A DNA stretch of 19,073 bases from Coemansia sp. RSA 922 (taxonomy: Eukaryota > Kickxellomycota > Kickxellomycetes > Kickxellales > Kickxellaceae), in the NCBI GenBank assembly GCA_027577415.1, contig JANBQS010000392.1:1-19073 (forward strand), read 5' to 3'. Made by a program: the position numbers and the translations under genes. The notes beneath the pieces are model-generated. The model was given only the letters and a program-made list of their open reading frames with translations, was not told the DNA's origin and searched no databases. Shown here piece after piece: positions 6,894-16,600 of the stretch (the first letter of the stretch is position 1; the number at the start of each line of letters is the position of its first letter).

Positions 6894-8903
6894 TTAGGAT
6901 AACATTTGCAGCTCGGCAGCTTCGCTTTCAGAGTAGCCCATGAGATAGAGGATATTGGCCAAGCTCTTCTGGTTAATGCGAGCGCGAGCCTGTTCCTGTA
7001 CACGGGGTTTAGCGTTAAATGCAATGCCGAGACTAGCCTTTCCGAGCATTAGCAAGTCGTTGGCACCGTCACCCACGGCAACTACCTGGTCGATAGCAAT
7101 ACCCTCGGCTTGTGCAATAACCTCCAGCAGCTCTGCCTTGCGTGTAGCGTCGACTACAGGTCCCATGGTCTCACCAGTCAGATAGTTTCCATCAGCCGAG
7201 ACTTTGAGCTGATTGGCAAACGCATAGTCCAGACCTAGCTCAGCCTTTACGTATTTGGCTAGCGGCAAGAAACCACCCGAGATAACCGCGAGCTTGAATC
7301 CAGCACTCTTCAAAGCGCGGCACAGGTAATGAGCGCCCTCGGTAAACGTCAATATACGCTTGACGTCTTCCAGCGCCTGTACTGGCGTACCCTTAAGCAG
7401 TGCTACGCGACTGGCTAGCGACTCTTTGAAATCCAATTCGCCTTGCATGGCGCGCTCAGTAATCGCGGCTACTTGTGCTTCTATGCCAGTGATGCGAGCA
7501 ATTTCGTCAATGACTTCTTGCTGGATAAGCGTCGAGTCCATGTCAAACACCACCAGGCGCTTTTGGCGCCGGAACACGTTATCAGCCTGCAACGCAACAT
7601 CGGTCTGGTGCGCTGTGCTAATGGCGATCAGCTCTGACTTCATCTCTTCGGGCGAAAGCTCATCGGGTACGCTTAGACGGAACTCGACACACATTAGAGT
7701 TGTATGGCTGTCGAGGCGACGCATCTGCTCAACGCTGATCTTTTTGCAAAGTAACCAGGCTAGCCACTCACTGAGGAACTCTGGCGTCAGACCGCGTTCG
7801 TTCAACACTGTGGCAATATACTTGACGCGCTTGGCATAGGGCGCCTCACTGAGTGCAAACTGAGCAGAGTCTGCGAGCTTTGACGCCTTGAGCCTAGCGT
7901 CTTGCACGTCGAACGACAGCGTGCCGTCCCACTTTTGTGCAATTTTGGCCAGGTCGCTGAACAAGTCTACGTCGCGGTTATGCAAGTGTACTAGGACGCC
8001 AAAGGTCACGTCGTGGTGTAGGCGGGACAGGGAAAAGTCGACGATCTGGCAGTTGTGCGTCGAGAGGCAGCGCAAAACACCACCGATGATATCTGTGCCA
8101 TGAGGTCCGCGTAGCGAAATCATTACTGTCTGCGTTTCGTGTAGTAGCCCTACCAGTGGACCCAGCTTTGGCGACGCTATGTTGTTGCCCAGCACGGCGT
8201 GCTTCAGGCTGACGGGCGGCTCAGGCGGCTGCACAACAGTCATATCTTTGAGCGCAGCAGTGGCACTGGTAATGGCGTCAGTGGGCAGTGCCAGCGTCGA
8301 TAGGGGCACGTCCTGCTCAGCTAGCAGACCCGTAAGACGTCCCATTAATTCGGGCTTGAGCTGGAGTAGCGACGTCGACACGACAAAAGACAGCTGCGAG
8401 GTACGCATCAGGTATGGCTCACGGATCTGCAGACCCGACCACTTGTCATGTTTCTTGAGTGCCTTGGCAACGGCAGTAAAGTTGAGAAACACAAAGCGCT
8501 CTAGAAGTAGCAAATCGCGCAACGCAGCCTCACATTCGGCGACCTTGGCCATACGCGACGTATCCAGGACATGAGCGATCCGGCTCTTGATCTCTGCCTT
8601 GATGGTGACAAAGAACTGGTTAAACTTGTCGACTTCCTTATCTAGCATAGTCACAAACTCTGGCGTCAGTTTGCTGACTTTTGCTAGTCGCTGCGCGAGT
8701 AACTGGTCAAAGCTGGACTCGTCGGCTGTCAATGGTGTCCAGTGGAACACGTGTGTCGAGGGAAAAGCTGTTGATAGACGTACGTTGGTGTCAACCATCT
8801 GTGCCTTGAGAAACCCCTTGAGCGAGTCGTAGTCGATAAAGTGCGCTTGCCATAGCGCCGGGAACTCGGCCTTTTCTTGGCTGAGGTGAAATCCGTATTT
8901 CAT
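6894..8903 (-). CDS. SPX-ACT-ACT-phosphoserine phosphatase fusion (SerB type)
   Basis: One 669-codon frame with four parts. Residues 1-190: an SPX domain, opening MKYGFHL, with HFIDYDSLK (Y25, K29) and NFTAVAKALKKHDK, whose lysines K147, K150, K151 and K154 repeat the spacing of the inositol-polyphosphate site in fungal SPX proteins. A linker of about 60 residues follows, containing PPEPP. Two ACT-like domains lie at about 257-335 and 355-440. Residues 445-669: a HAD phosphoserine phosphatase with motif I DMDST (D454 nucleophile, D456 acid/base), motif II ISGGF (S542), motif III K589 and motif IV GDGANDLLML (D612, D616). The catalytic half removes phosphate from L-phosphoserine, the last step of serine synthesis. 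The tandem ACT-PSP part looks like bacterial SerB2, whereas yeast SER2 has no ACT domains. The start is the SPX-type N-terminus. Family calls are confident; the regulatory role is inferred. Confidence 0.93.
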   Translation of the reverse strand: MKYGFHLSQEKAEFPALWQAHFIDYDSLKGFLKAQMVDTNVRLSTAFPSTHVFHWTPLTADESSFDQLLAQRLAKVSKLTPEFVTMLDKEVDKFNQFFVTIKAEIKSRIAHVLDTSRMAKVAECEAALRDLLLLERFVFLNFTAVAKALKKHDKWSGLQIREPYLMRTSQLSFVVSTSLLQLKPELMGRLTGLLAEQDVPLSTLALPTDAITSATAALKDMTVVQPPEPPVSLKHAVLGNNIASPKLGPLVGLLHETQTVMISLRGPHGTDIIGGVLRCLSTHNCQIVDFSLSRLHHDVTFGVLVHLHNRDVDLFSDLAKIAQKWDGTLSFDVQDARLKASKLADSAQFALSEAPYAKRVKYIATVLNERGLTPEFLSEWLAWLLCKKISVEQMRRLDSHTTLMCVEFRLSVPDELSPEEMKSELIAISTAHQTDVALQADNVFRRQKRLVVFDMDSTLIQQEVIDEIARITGIEAQVAAITERAMQGELDFKESLASRVALLKGTPVQALEDVKRILTFTEGAHYLCRALKSAGFKLAVISGGFLPLAKYVKAELGLDYAFANQLKVSADGNYLTGETMGPVVDATRKAELLEVIAQAEGIAIDQVVAVGDGANDLLMLGKASLGIAFNAKPRVQEQARARINQKSLANILYLMGYSESEAAELQMLS

Positions 8904-9487
8904 AGTCGTCAGAAAATAAAAAATAAAGACAATAAGAGTACGTTTTTTAAAAGAGAAGATAGGGGGGAGCGAGCGAGACAGATAGAGAGATGTGATTGCA
9001 GTCGCCTGTGATTACTCATTTGGTATTTCAAAGTTCATCCCCACCTATCGCAAAGCAGCCAGACAAAACGTGGCGAGCGGCGGTTCGCAGTCGTCATCAC
9101 CCAGTCGCGAGCCGGTCGACAGACTCAGAAACTGTGGCTTAGCACGCAACAAGCTGACTGCGCCCTCCATGTCCCCCATGTCCCTCCTCCCAGTCATTGG
9201 CTATTATCCCTCCTTTCTCTCTCTTTTTTTTTTTTCTCGCTTCTTTGTATCTTGCTTATGTATACTGCGCCATTATCACTTTTTTATTCTTATAATTACG
9301 TTTGTCATTCAGGGAGGTCTATAAGACCTAGTCTCGTTCGCATTTCGACATTTGTACAACTACTCTGATACTTTTTTTTTTGTCGGAATCGTATTTTTTT
9401 TTTTAACTCCGCTCAGGCTGACCAAGCTCTTGAATTCCTTTTTGCCCTGTAATTTTTTTATTTTCTGTTCAAGGGGGAATTTAAGCA
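8904..9487. promoter_or_regulatory. Divergent intergenic region between the SPX-phosphatase and Pol eta genes
   Basis: 584 bases between divergent genes. It holds a CCAAT on the minus strand at 9196-9200, long T-runs at about 9224-9235 and 9372-9381 and around 9395, and a purine-rich patch near 8953-8990 (GGGGGGAGCGAGCGAGACAG). These are typical of fungal promoters. A 110-codon plus-strand ORF (8992-9324) has low complexity over the T-runs and no recognisable domain, so I treat it as noncoding. Confidence 0.5.
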
Positions 9488-12400
9488 ATGACAGTATCTG
9501 AGGCATACCGCCCGCTGGTCATCGATGAGCTGGCGCGGAGCCGGGCTATCATACATATCGACATCGATTGTTTCTATTGCCAAGTCGGTAAGTCTACATG
9601 AGATCTGTTATGTTTGCACTATGGTATTCCTCTCTGAACCCTTGGGGCTGGCGTTTAAAGAATAGAGGGCGGGAGCTTGGCGCTCTCTTGTGTCTAAACC
9701 AGGCGGTTGCCACTCCCAATTTATGCAGCAAGTCACTGAGCCTTTATGCTTCAATTTCCAATCATACATGACCGTGTAGAACAGTTGCGGCTTGGAATTG
9801 GCCCCGATACACCTTTAGTTGTTCAGCAGTGGCAGGGATTGATTGCTGTCAACTATCCTGCGCGCGACCGAGGCGTAAAAAGGTAAGGGTATCTTGGTTC
9901 TTTCTCTTTCTCCTTCTCTCGGAATGGCAAAAAAAGATAATGTACTCCAATGCACGTGTTGCGGATGTCACAGACAACCAGATTCCTTCCCCCCAACATG
10001 TACCCCTACTGACCAATGCAAGCATTTGTCATGGTACCCACCTTCCACATGCCTATCTGTAGATTGGACACGGTTGCAGAGGCTCGCGAAAAGTGTCCTG
10101 AAATCAAGTTTGTACATGTCGCCACGTTTACCGATTCTAGTCTGCCGGCTTACTATCCGTCACCCTCGGCCACCACGCACAAAGTCAGCTTGGATGAGTA
10201 CCGACGTGCCAGTCGCAAAATCATGGATGTGGTCAGACGGCTGTGCCCAACCATGAGCAAGGCTAGTATCGATGAGGTGTATCTTGATGTCTCTGAGATT
10301 GTCAAGCAAAATATTTTGCAGGACTTTGAGCGCGAGCAACTCGAATGGGCCAGCAGCGAGGAGACCGCATGGGCTAACGACGTGCTTGCGGGCGCTGACA
10401 CACTAACTGAGTCTGCTCTGATGCTACCCGTCCCCGTTGTACGGTGGGTTACAATGTCGCGCAAGGGCAAGGAGCGAGAGCCAGATAACGGGTCTTTGCC
10501 TGTTGCTACTGACTATGGAATTTTGGCTGGAAACGCTCCGCCGGTGAGCTACAGCTGGGGTGACTTGCAGCTAAAGTACGCAGCTCAATTTGCCAGCCAC
10601 GTGCGCAGCGTTATCTTTCAGGAACTGGGATATAGGTGCTCAGCCGGCATTGCTCACAATAGGCTGTTGGCTAAGATCGGCAGTGCCTTGAACAAGCCCA
10701 ATGTACAGACCGTGTTCCTGCAATCCCAAGTCGAGCCCTTCATGTACACATTCCCGCTATCCAACCTTCCGTCCCTAGGCGGCAAGCTCGGCGCACTGGT
10801 CGAGGCGGCCTTCGATGCACGTACTGCTGGAGATATTATGTCTTATACGGTCGAGCAATTGGCGTTTAAATTGGGACGAGACCAAGCAGTTCTTGTCTAT
10901 AACAAATGTCGTGCGATTGACCACAGCGAGGTAGTTGATAAAAGCGAACCGCAGAGTCTGACATCGACGAAAAACTTTATGCGCTATCCGATCTCCTCTT
11001 TGGCAAAGCTTGAGCGCTGGGTATCTATGAACGGAACTGATTTGTGGATGCGCACTGCTGAGGAGTGGGAACTCCGTAATCGATGGCCCCGGTCGCTTAC
11101 TATCGGTTATACGACCAATGGCGCTGGTACGCGATCCAGGACTGTACCGTTTCCTTCGCGACATATACAGAGTATGAGTCATTCTCCTGACGCCATTGTA
11201 AACGCTGCGCGTACGTGCTTGGCAAAGATCGCCTCGGAAGGCGCGGGACACGATGGCTCAGGGGTGGGCCTTTTCCCGCTTATATCGATATCGTTGTCGG
11301 CCAAATCCTTTCAGCGCGAGCTGGCAAACGCTGCCATGATGAAAAAGTGGCTAACCCCCAAGCCAAAGGACTCACAAGTCGCGGCTATCGCTCATAACTC
11401 GACTGTTGCGACCAATTCCGCGCCATTGGAAGAGGAGCTGCTGTCGGCTGACGTGTCTGAATCGAGCGATGACGAGGATCAGGATAGCCGCTTGTATGAA
11501 GATGGAATGCCCGAACCCTGTTCTAGCGATGTGAGCTCTCCTGCGAGTAGCAACGATATGCACCATATTCCTGATCCGCCACCGCCGCCAGGCATGGTGC
11601 CCATGTTTGGTCTGACTGCTCACCAGGCGATGCCCAGCATTTCGACCTTTGCAGACGTCAATCGACACACACACCATCGAATGCCGCCACCAATGCCGCC
11701 CGGACAGCCAGCAGGCGCTGCCCCGCCCTCGGCGATTTACGCTCACCGACTGCTAGCTAACAGCGCCGATGCGCTTTCAGCGGCATCTACACCGCCACTG
11801 ATCCCTAGCCGAAAGCAACAGATGGGTGGGTCTGGATTTGAGGGTAGGTCTACCTTTGGCGATGGGTACATTGGCGCAGCATGGGCTGATAGCATGAGAC
11901 CACCGCCACTTCTCCCGGCAGCTGGAGCGCATCAGGGACAGGATTTGGAATCTGATTATGACTCGAGTGACTCGGACCAGTCATGCTTAAAGACGCCGCA
12001 GGAGTCTGACTCTGAGGATTGTGAGGTAGCCGAGAACGACCACGAAAGTGACTCGGATGGCGGTGACGCCGAAGTAGATGAAGAGAGTAGCGAGGACGGG
12101 GGCACGGGCAGCGACCAGAGTAGAGAAAGTGGCGTGGGAAGCAACCCCGTACATCGGAGAGACCTTGGTCGTACACCTGCTGAAACTGGCGCTAAACAAA
12201 GGAGAAGCCCAGAGAACATTTACGGCCGGGGCGTGTCCAGTGGCGAGAGACATCACAGCGACGAGAGCATAGACAACGAACCTGGTCCTCCTAGTCGAGC
12301 AACCACTGTGTCTTCGCGTCGACGGGCAGATGTTTATATTCAGCATAGTGCCGATTTGGAGAGTGCATCTCGCTACGGAGAAGGATACAAGCACATGAAT

Positions 12401-13195
12401 ATTGACCAGCATGATGACGGCAGCCTTGTCGTCGCTTCGCCCGAGGAGGCACCCAACAACAATAGTGGGGATGGCTTTATTCCACTGCTCATTGCTGCCA
12501 CTCGTCGCAAGCGCGATATCCAGATCTTCAGGTTTCAGAACCCTGTCGATGCCCCTGATGGCGCCATCTCTGGAGTGAATTCTGCGGTCAACGCGAGCGG
12601 ATCTCTACGCACGGGTACTGCCAGTGCAATGGCAGGTACCAGTCGGGCAAACAGTAACCGACATAGCCGCAACAGTAGCGTGGGTAACGGTGCTGGCGCC
12701 GAGTCTTCGTTTATGGCCTCAGTGCGAAGCAGGCTTGAGGGTAACGCGGCTGCGGCGCCTATTGCCGAGGAAGATGACGGGGCCGAGGATGCGAGCGCGA
12801 GGGAGAAGATGGGTATGTGTAGCGTAGCCGATAACCTGTCTGATGAAAGCGATGATACTGATATGGTCTTGGATATTGCGGTCAACGCAATGATGGAGTC
12901 TATAAGCGCATCGCAGGCAGTTATGCAGATTAGGTGTCCGCAGTGTCCCGATACGGAGCCAACGATATCCTCGCAAGAGTGGGAGACTCATCGAGATTGG
13001 CATATTGCTCGCTTCTTGCAAGAGAAAGAACTGCGACATGATACGGTAGCACAGCAACTCCAGCGCGCTTTCCCCAAGGCTGACAGCGACAACTGTAGTA
13101 GTAGTGGGGATTCTGGGTGTCCACGACCTGCTTCTAAAAAGGCAAAACTTGAACAGAAGCGTAGACAGCAGACCATTGGCGAGGCGTGGAAGTAG
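9488..13195 (+). CDS. RAD30: DNA polymerase eta (RAD30/POLH), three exons
   Basis: Y-family translesion polymerase that copies past UV dimers; nuclear. Exons 9488-9587, 9780-9882 and 10063-13195 splice to 1111 residues. Exon 1 gives HIDIDCFYCQ with metal ligand D25 and Tyr30 at the steric-gate position. Exon 2 gives VEQLRLG and IAVNYPARDRGVKR; Q49, R62 and R68 match human Q38, R55 and R61. Exon 3 continues LDTVAEAREKCP, then KASIDEVYLDVS with metal ligands D138 and E139, GYRCSAGIAHNRLLAKIGS and NKPN. The polymerase and little-finger part ends near residue 500. About 500 residues of Ser/Asp/Glu-, Pro- and Gly-rich disorder follow. A UBZ finger has C1026, C1029, H1044 and H1048, with ubiquitin-contact-like D1046. 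The tail ends in KKAKLEQKRR and QQTIGEAW, a PIP-like motif with Ala for the first aromatic. Far longer than the human (713) and yeast (632) enzymes. An ATG at 10016 lies in intron 2 and would lose the catalytic Asp. Confidence 0.93.
9588..9779 (+). other. Intron 1 of the Pol eta gene
   Basis: GTAAGT donor and GTGTAG acceptor, 192 bases, phase 1. Splicing joins the g of exon 1 to aa of exon 2 to make Glu34 in CQVEQ, exactly the family sequence, which fixes both boundaries. Confidence 0.9.
9883..10062 (+). other. Intron 2 of the Pol eta gene
   Basis: GTAAGG donor and CTGTAG acceptor, 180 bases, phase 2. Joining ag to a gives Arg68 and the sequence GVKRLDTVAEA, which aligns with yeast Rad30 ISRMDTIQEA. 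A CTGAC branch-site candidate lies at 10009-10013, 50 bases before the acceptor. Confidence 0.9.
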
Positions 13196-13631
13196 GAAGT
13201 TGGCTTTTTTTACATGTTATTGGGTGTTTTTTTGAAATGTACTTGTGAGCTCTTCTAATATTGGAATTAAACCCTATGTACTACGTACTTACCACATGTG
13301 AGCGATGTGAGCTCAATTATTTTGGTGTGTTCAGAACCCATCAAAAAACGCACTTAGCTTTGTAGTAAGCAAACCCCCCCCCCACGGCTAGCAAGGACAT
13401 GAGCAATTAAGTGGAGACTTGAACGCCAAAGGAGCGCATGTTCTTTCTTCAAAGCGCTCTTTTCTCTTCTTTTATTGATGACGTAGAACACTTCCCTCCT
13501 TCCGCCAACTGTGGGGGACACACTTTTAAGTTTAAAAGGAACGCCCACCGCTGGCCAGAAATTTTCTCTGCTCACAATTTTTCTCCACTCCATTTCTTGG
13601 CCACCTAGTTGCTTCTTGTGCTTTTCAATGA
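13196..13631 (+). other. Intergenic region between Pol eta and the ABC transporter relic
   Basis: 436 bases holding the Pol eta 3' flank and whatever remains of the transporter's 5' region. It contains a run of ten C at 13374-13383, a repeated TGTGAGCTC at 13244-13252 and 13306-13314, and no exact AATAAA. I find no coding sequence here that resembles a transporter N-terminus. Confidence 0.5.
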
Positions 13632-16600
13632 TTATCCAGGAATATTTTTATTTTGCAAAATCAGTGTTGCAGCGCTCTGCTACACGGAGTTCTAGTGCTG
13701 GTAAACCTCAATGCTTCTAGTAAATCCCTGCTACACCAAGTTTTTCAACGGTGCACCTATGCTCAAGAACGTTACCTCCACAAGCTGCAAAAACTGCGAC
13801 AAGTTACATTTGATGACCTATGGCCGCTTCCTGAGCGTTTCCAGCTGTGCACTGCCTACAGTGAGTTCAAACTTAACACCAACGAGTCATATTTTGTCGT
13901 ACGTGCCATTTTCCGCATGATGTGGCGCCGAATGATTCCAGTGTACATTGTCGGACTGCTGCTACAGTTCTCACCTTTACTTTGGATAAAGTTAAACAGC
14001 AACATTATGCACAATGTCGAGGACTTGTCTAACTATAGCATGTATATGATTATTGCAGATATTGCGCGTATTATGATTGTTGGGTTTCTGAATAACCAGC
14101 AGCGCTTAGTTCGTCGGTATATTAAGAACGAAATGTCTAGAGCAAACAACGCTATTGACATTGAGATGTTCCGCTTGCCCTTGCAAAGGCTAGGGCTAAG
14201 GAATAAATCATCTGGCTATTCATTCTCTAGTGGCCCCCTTACGCCATTAATTGAGCTTCCAGAAGAGGTTGAACGTCTACTCAGCTCACTCTTTTCTTTG
14301 ATAATGTCAGGATGGATGTTGTACAATCACATTGGCTATTATGTGATAATTGCGATTACTATGCCTCATATGTTGAAGCTTGTTTATACTAGGCTAGGAT
14401 ATATATTTGGAAGTGAGTGTAGTTGGACTGAACACAAAGGCCCTAGTGGCACTGAGTCAGACTTACGAGATATAATCAAGGGCATTAAGTCGATAAAGAT
14501 ATTTGCTTGGGAGAAAATGTTTCCAAACTTATCACCCAAGCCATCTTTCGCATCCAGAAAAAAGCTTCCCTGGTATGCACCAATTATGCAACTTATTTGT
14601 GCTCTGCTAAACACATTTCACTCGCTTGTTAATAACTTGAGCGCACTTGCAGCCATATATGCCTATTCTACTTCTACTATGGCTAATGTGAGCATGTCCA
14701 ATGCGAATATACTTGAGATTACTTCTCTTATTGAAAAGTAACAGGGCGATGTGGAATCAATTAGCTACACATGGTCTGGATTAAAAAGCATATTGCAAGA
14801 TAATAAGAATGCGGAAAACATGCTTAAAGGCGACTATCTCGATTCTTTGCCTCATTCAGATGATATTTCAGAGATTGGTCCATTGGTAGAAATGGACAAC
14901 TGTAGCTTTACCTGGGGAAGCAGGAATAGCGCCAGAAATGTTCTTTCAGATGTTACACTTAATGCTGGAGCTGGAGACTTGGTGGCAGTTGTTGGCAAGA
15001 CTGGAGCTGGAAAGTCATCACTATTGCTGGCCATGTGCAGTGAGGTAGAAATGACACAAGGAACTGGAAGGTTGGTTGGAAAAATTGCATACCTTGAGCA
15101 GCAGCCATGGATCATGAACGATACTTTGCGTGCAAATATTCTCTTTGGGCGTGAGTATGATGAGGACTACTACTGGAAGGTGTTGAGTGCTTGTGCGCTT
15201 ACAGATGACTTGGACATGTGGCCAAATGGTGACATGACGGTTATAGGTGAGAATGGTATGAACATTTCTGGTGGTCAGAGAGCTCGTCTGGCTTTGGCGA
15301 GAACTGTGTATTCTAAGGCTGACATCTATTTCTTGGATGATCCTTTGTCAGCAGTGGATGCTATTGTCAAACGCCATATTCTGGACAATATTATCTTGAG
15401 TACTGGACTGTTGGGTGATAAGCTGCGTTTTGTCACTACCAATGCAGACAACATATTGCCACTCTGCAACCAGGTTGCTACTGTGGATGATGGTCGTGTC
15501 TCGGTCAAAGTACAGACACCCCAAGTCCACACTGCATTCAAGTTTAAGGAACAAACAAAGCCAATACTGAGAGATGCTGCCAACACCAGCAATAAGCTAC
15601 AGGCTACACTTGCTTCAGTTGACAAGGAAATGACTAGTACCACTGAAAAGGGCACCGATTTGATAGCCAGTACTAGTGATATGTCTAAACCACCAAAGCA
15701 GTGGTCACACTGGAGTAATGCCTTGTATGCTATTCGCATTTGTGGATTTCCAGTTGTAGCAACTGCTGTACTGACAATGATGTTTGATAAGATATCAGCA
15801 TTAGTACTCGATATGTATAAGCTTGATGTGTTAAGAGCCAACAGCAATCCTAGTACAGCTGACAGCAATGCAATACTTGCCTATATTGGAGTGACAGCAT
15901 TGAGCCACTTATCCAGCTCTTTGATGTGGAAGGTTCAATATCATATTCAAGGAGCTTTGATTAATGACAAGTATAAGCAAAAAGTCGGCAACCATCTTAT
16001 TAGAGGCCTGCTGTTTGCACCATTAACATACTTTGAAAGCAACCAAAATAGTGATACTCGCAGCGATCATACTAGGGCAATCAGCACATTTACCAGTAGA
16101 GTGTATACCTATTTGGTATTTGATTGTGGCGAGGCTGTATCCGCCCTCTTGTTGATTTACCGGATTGCAAGGTCCTCTCCTTGGCTTCTTGCCTGTGTTC
16201 CACTGTTTTGGTTGGTGTCCCATGTGATGAAATCCAGTTTTGAGCCATTAGATAAGCGTATTGCGGAGCTGGACAAGAAAGAAGGGAAAGACCATGACCA
16301 CAACAGGTTCTTGGTTAGAAAGGGAACTCAGAAGATCCGTCTCTTTGGAGTAGAGCCCTACTTTACAAACAAATACATTAAGAGCGCCGAGAACAAAACT
16401 CGCTTGGACATGGTCCGGTCAGCATATTATAATCTAAATGGTATAGTATCTGCAACTACTGAAACAGCACTGCACTCGATACTGCTCTATGTCTATATTG
16501 CCATTTCAAAGATTGGCCAGTACATGATATGTGCTGGCGATGTTTCTGAGTTCCGCGATAATTGTGAATCAATCAGATGGTGGATAGAAAATATTCCCTT

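Noticed and set aside
8992..9324. 110-codon ORF between the phosphatase and Pol eta genes
   Set aside because: Its second half is the T-run translated as Phe/Leu/Ser; there is no domain and it lies in a promoter region.
10016..10062. ATG at 10016 as the Pol eta start
   Set aside because: It lies in intron 2. Using it would lose the catalytic Asp and the finger residues supplied by the two upstream exons, whose splice junctions restore the family sequence exactly.
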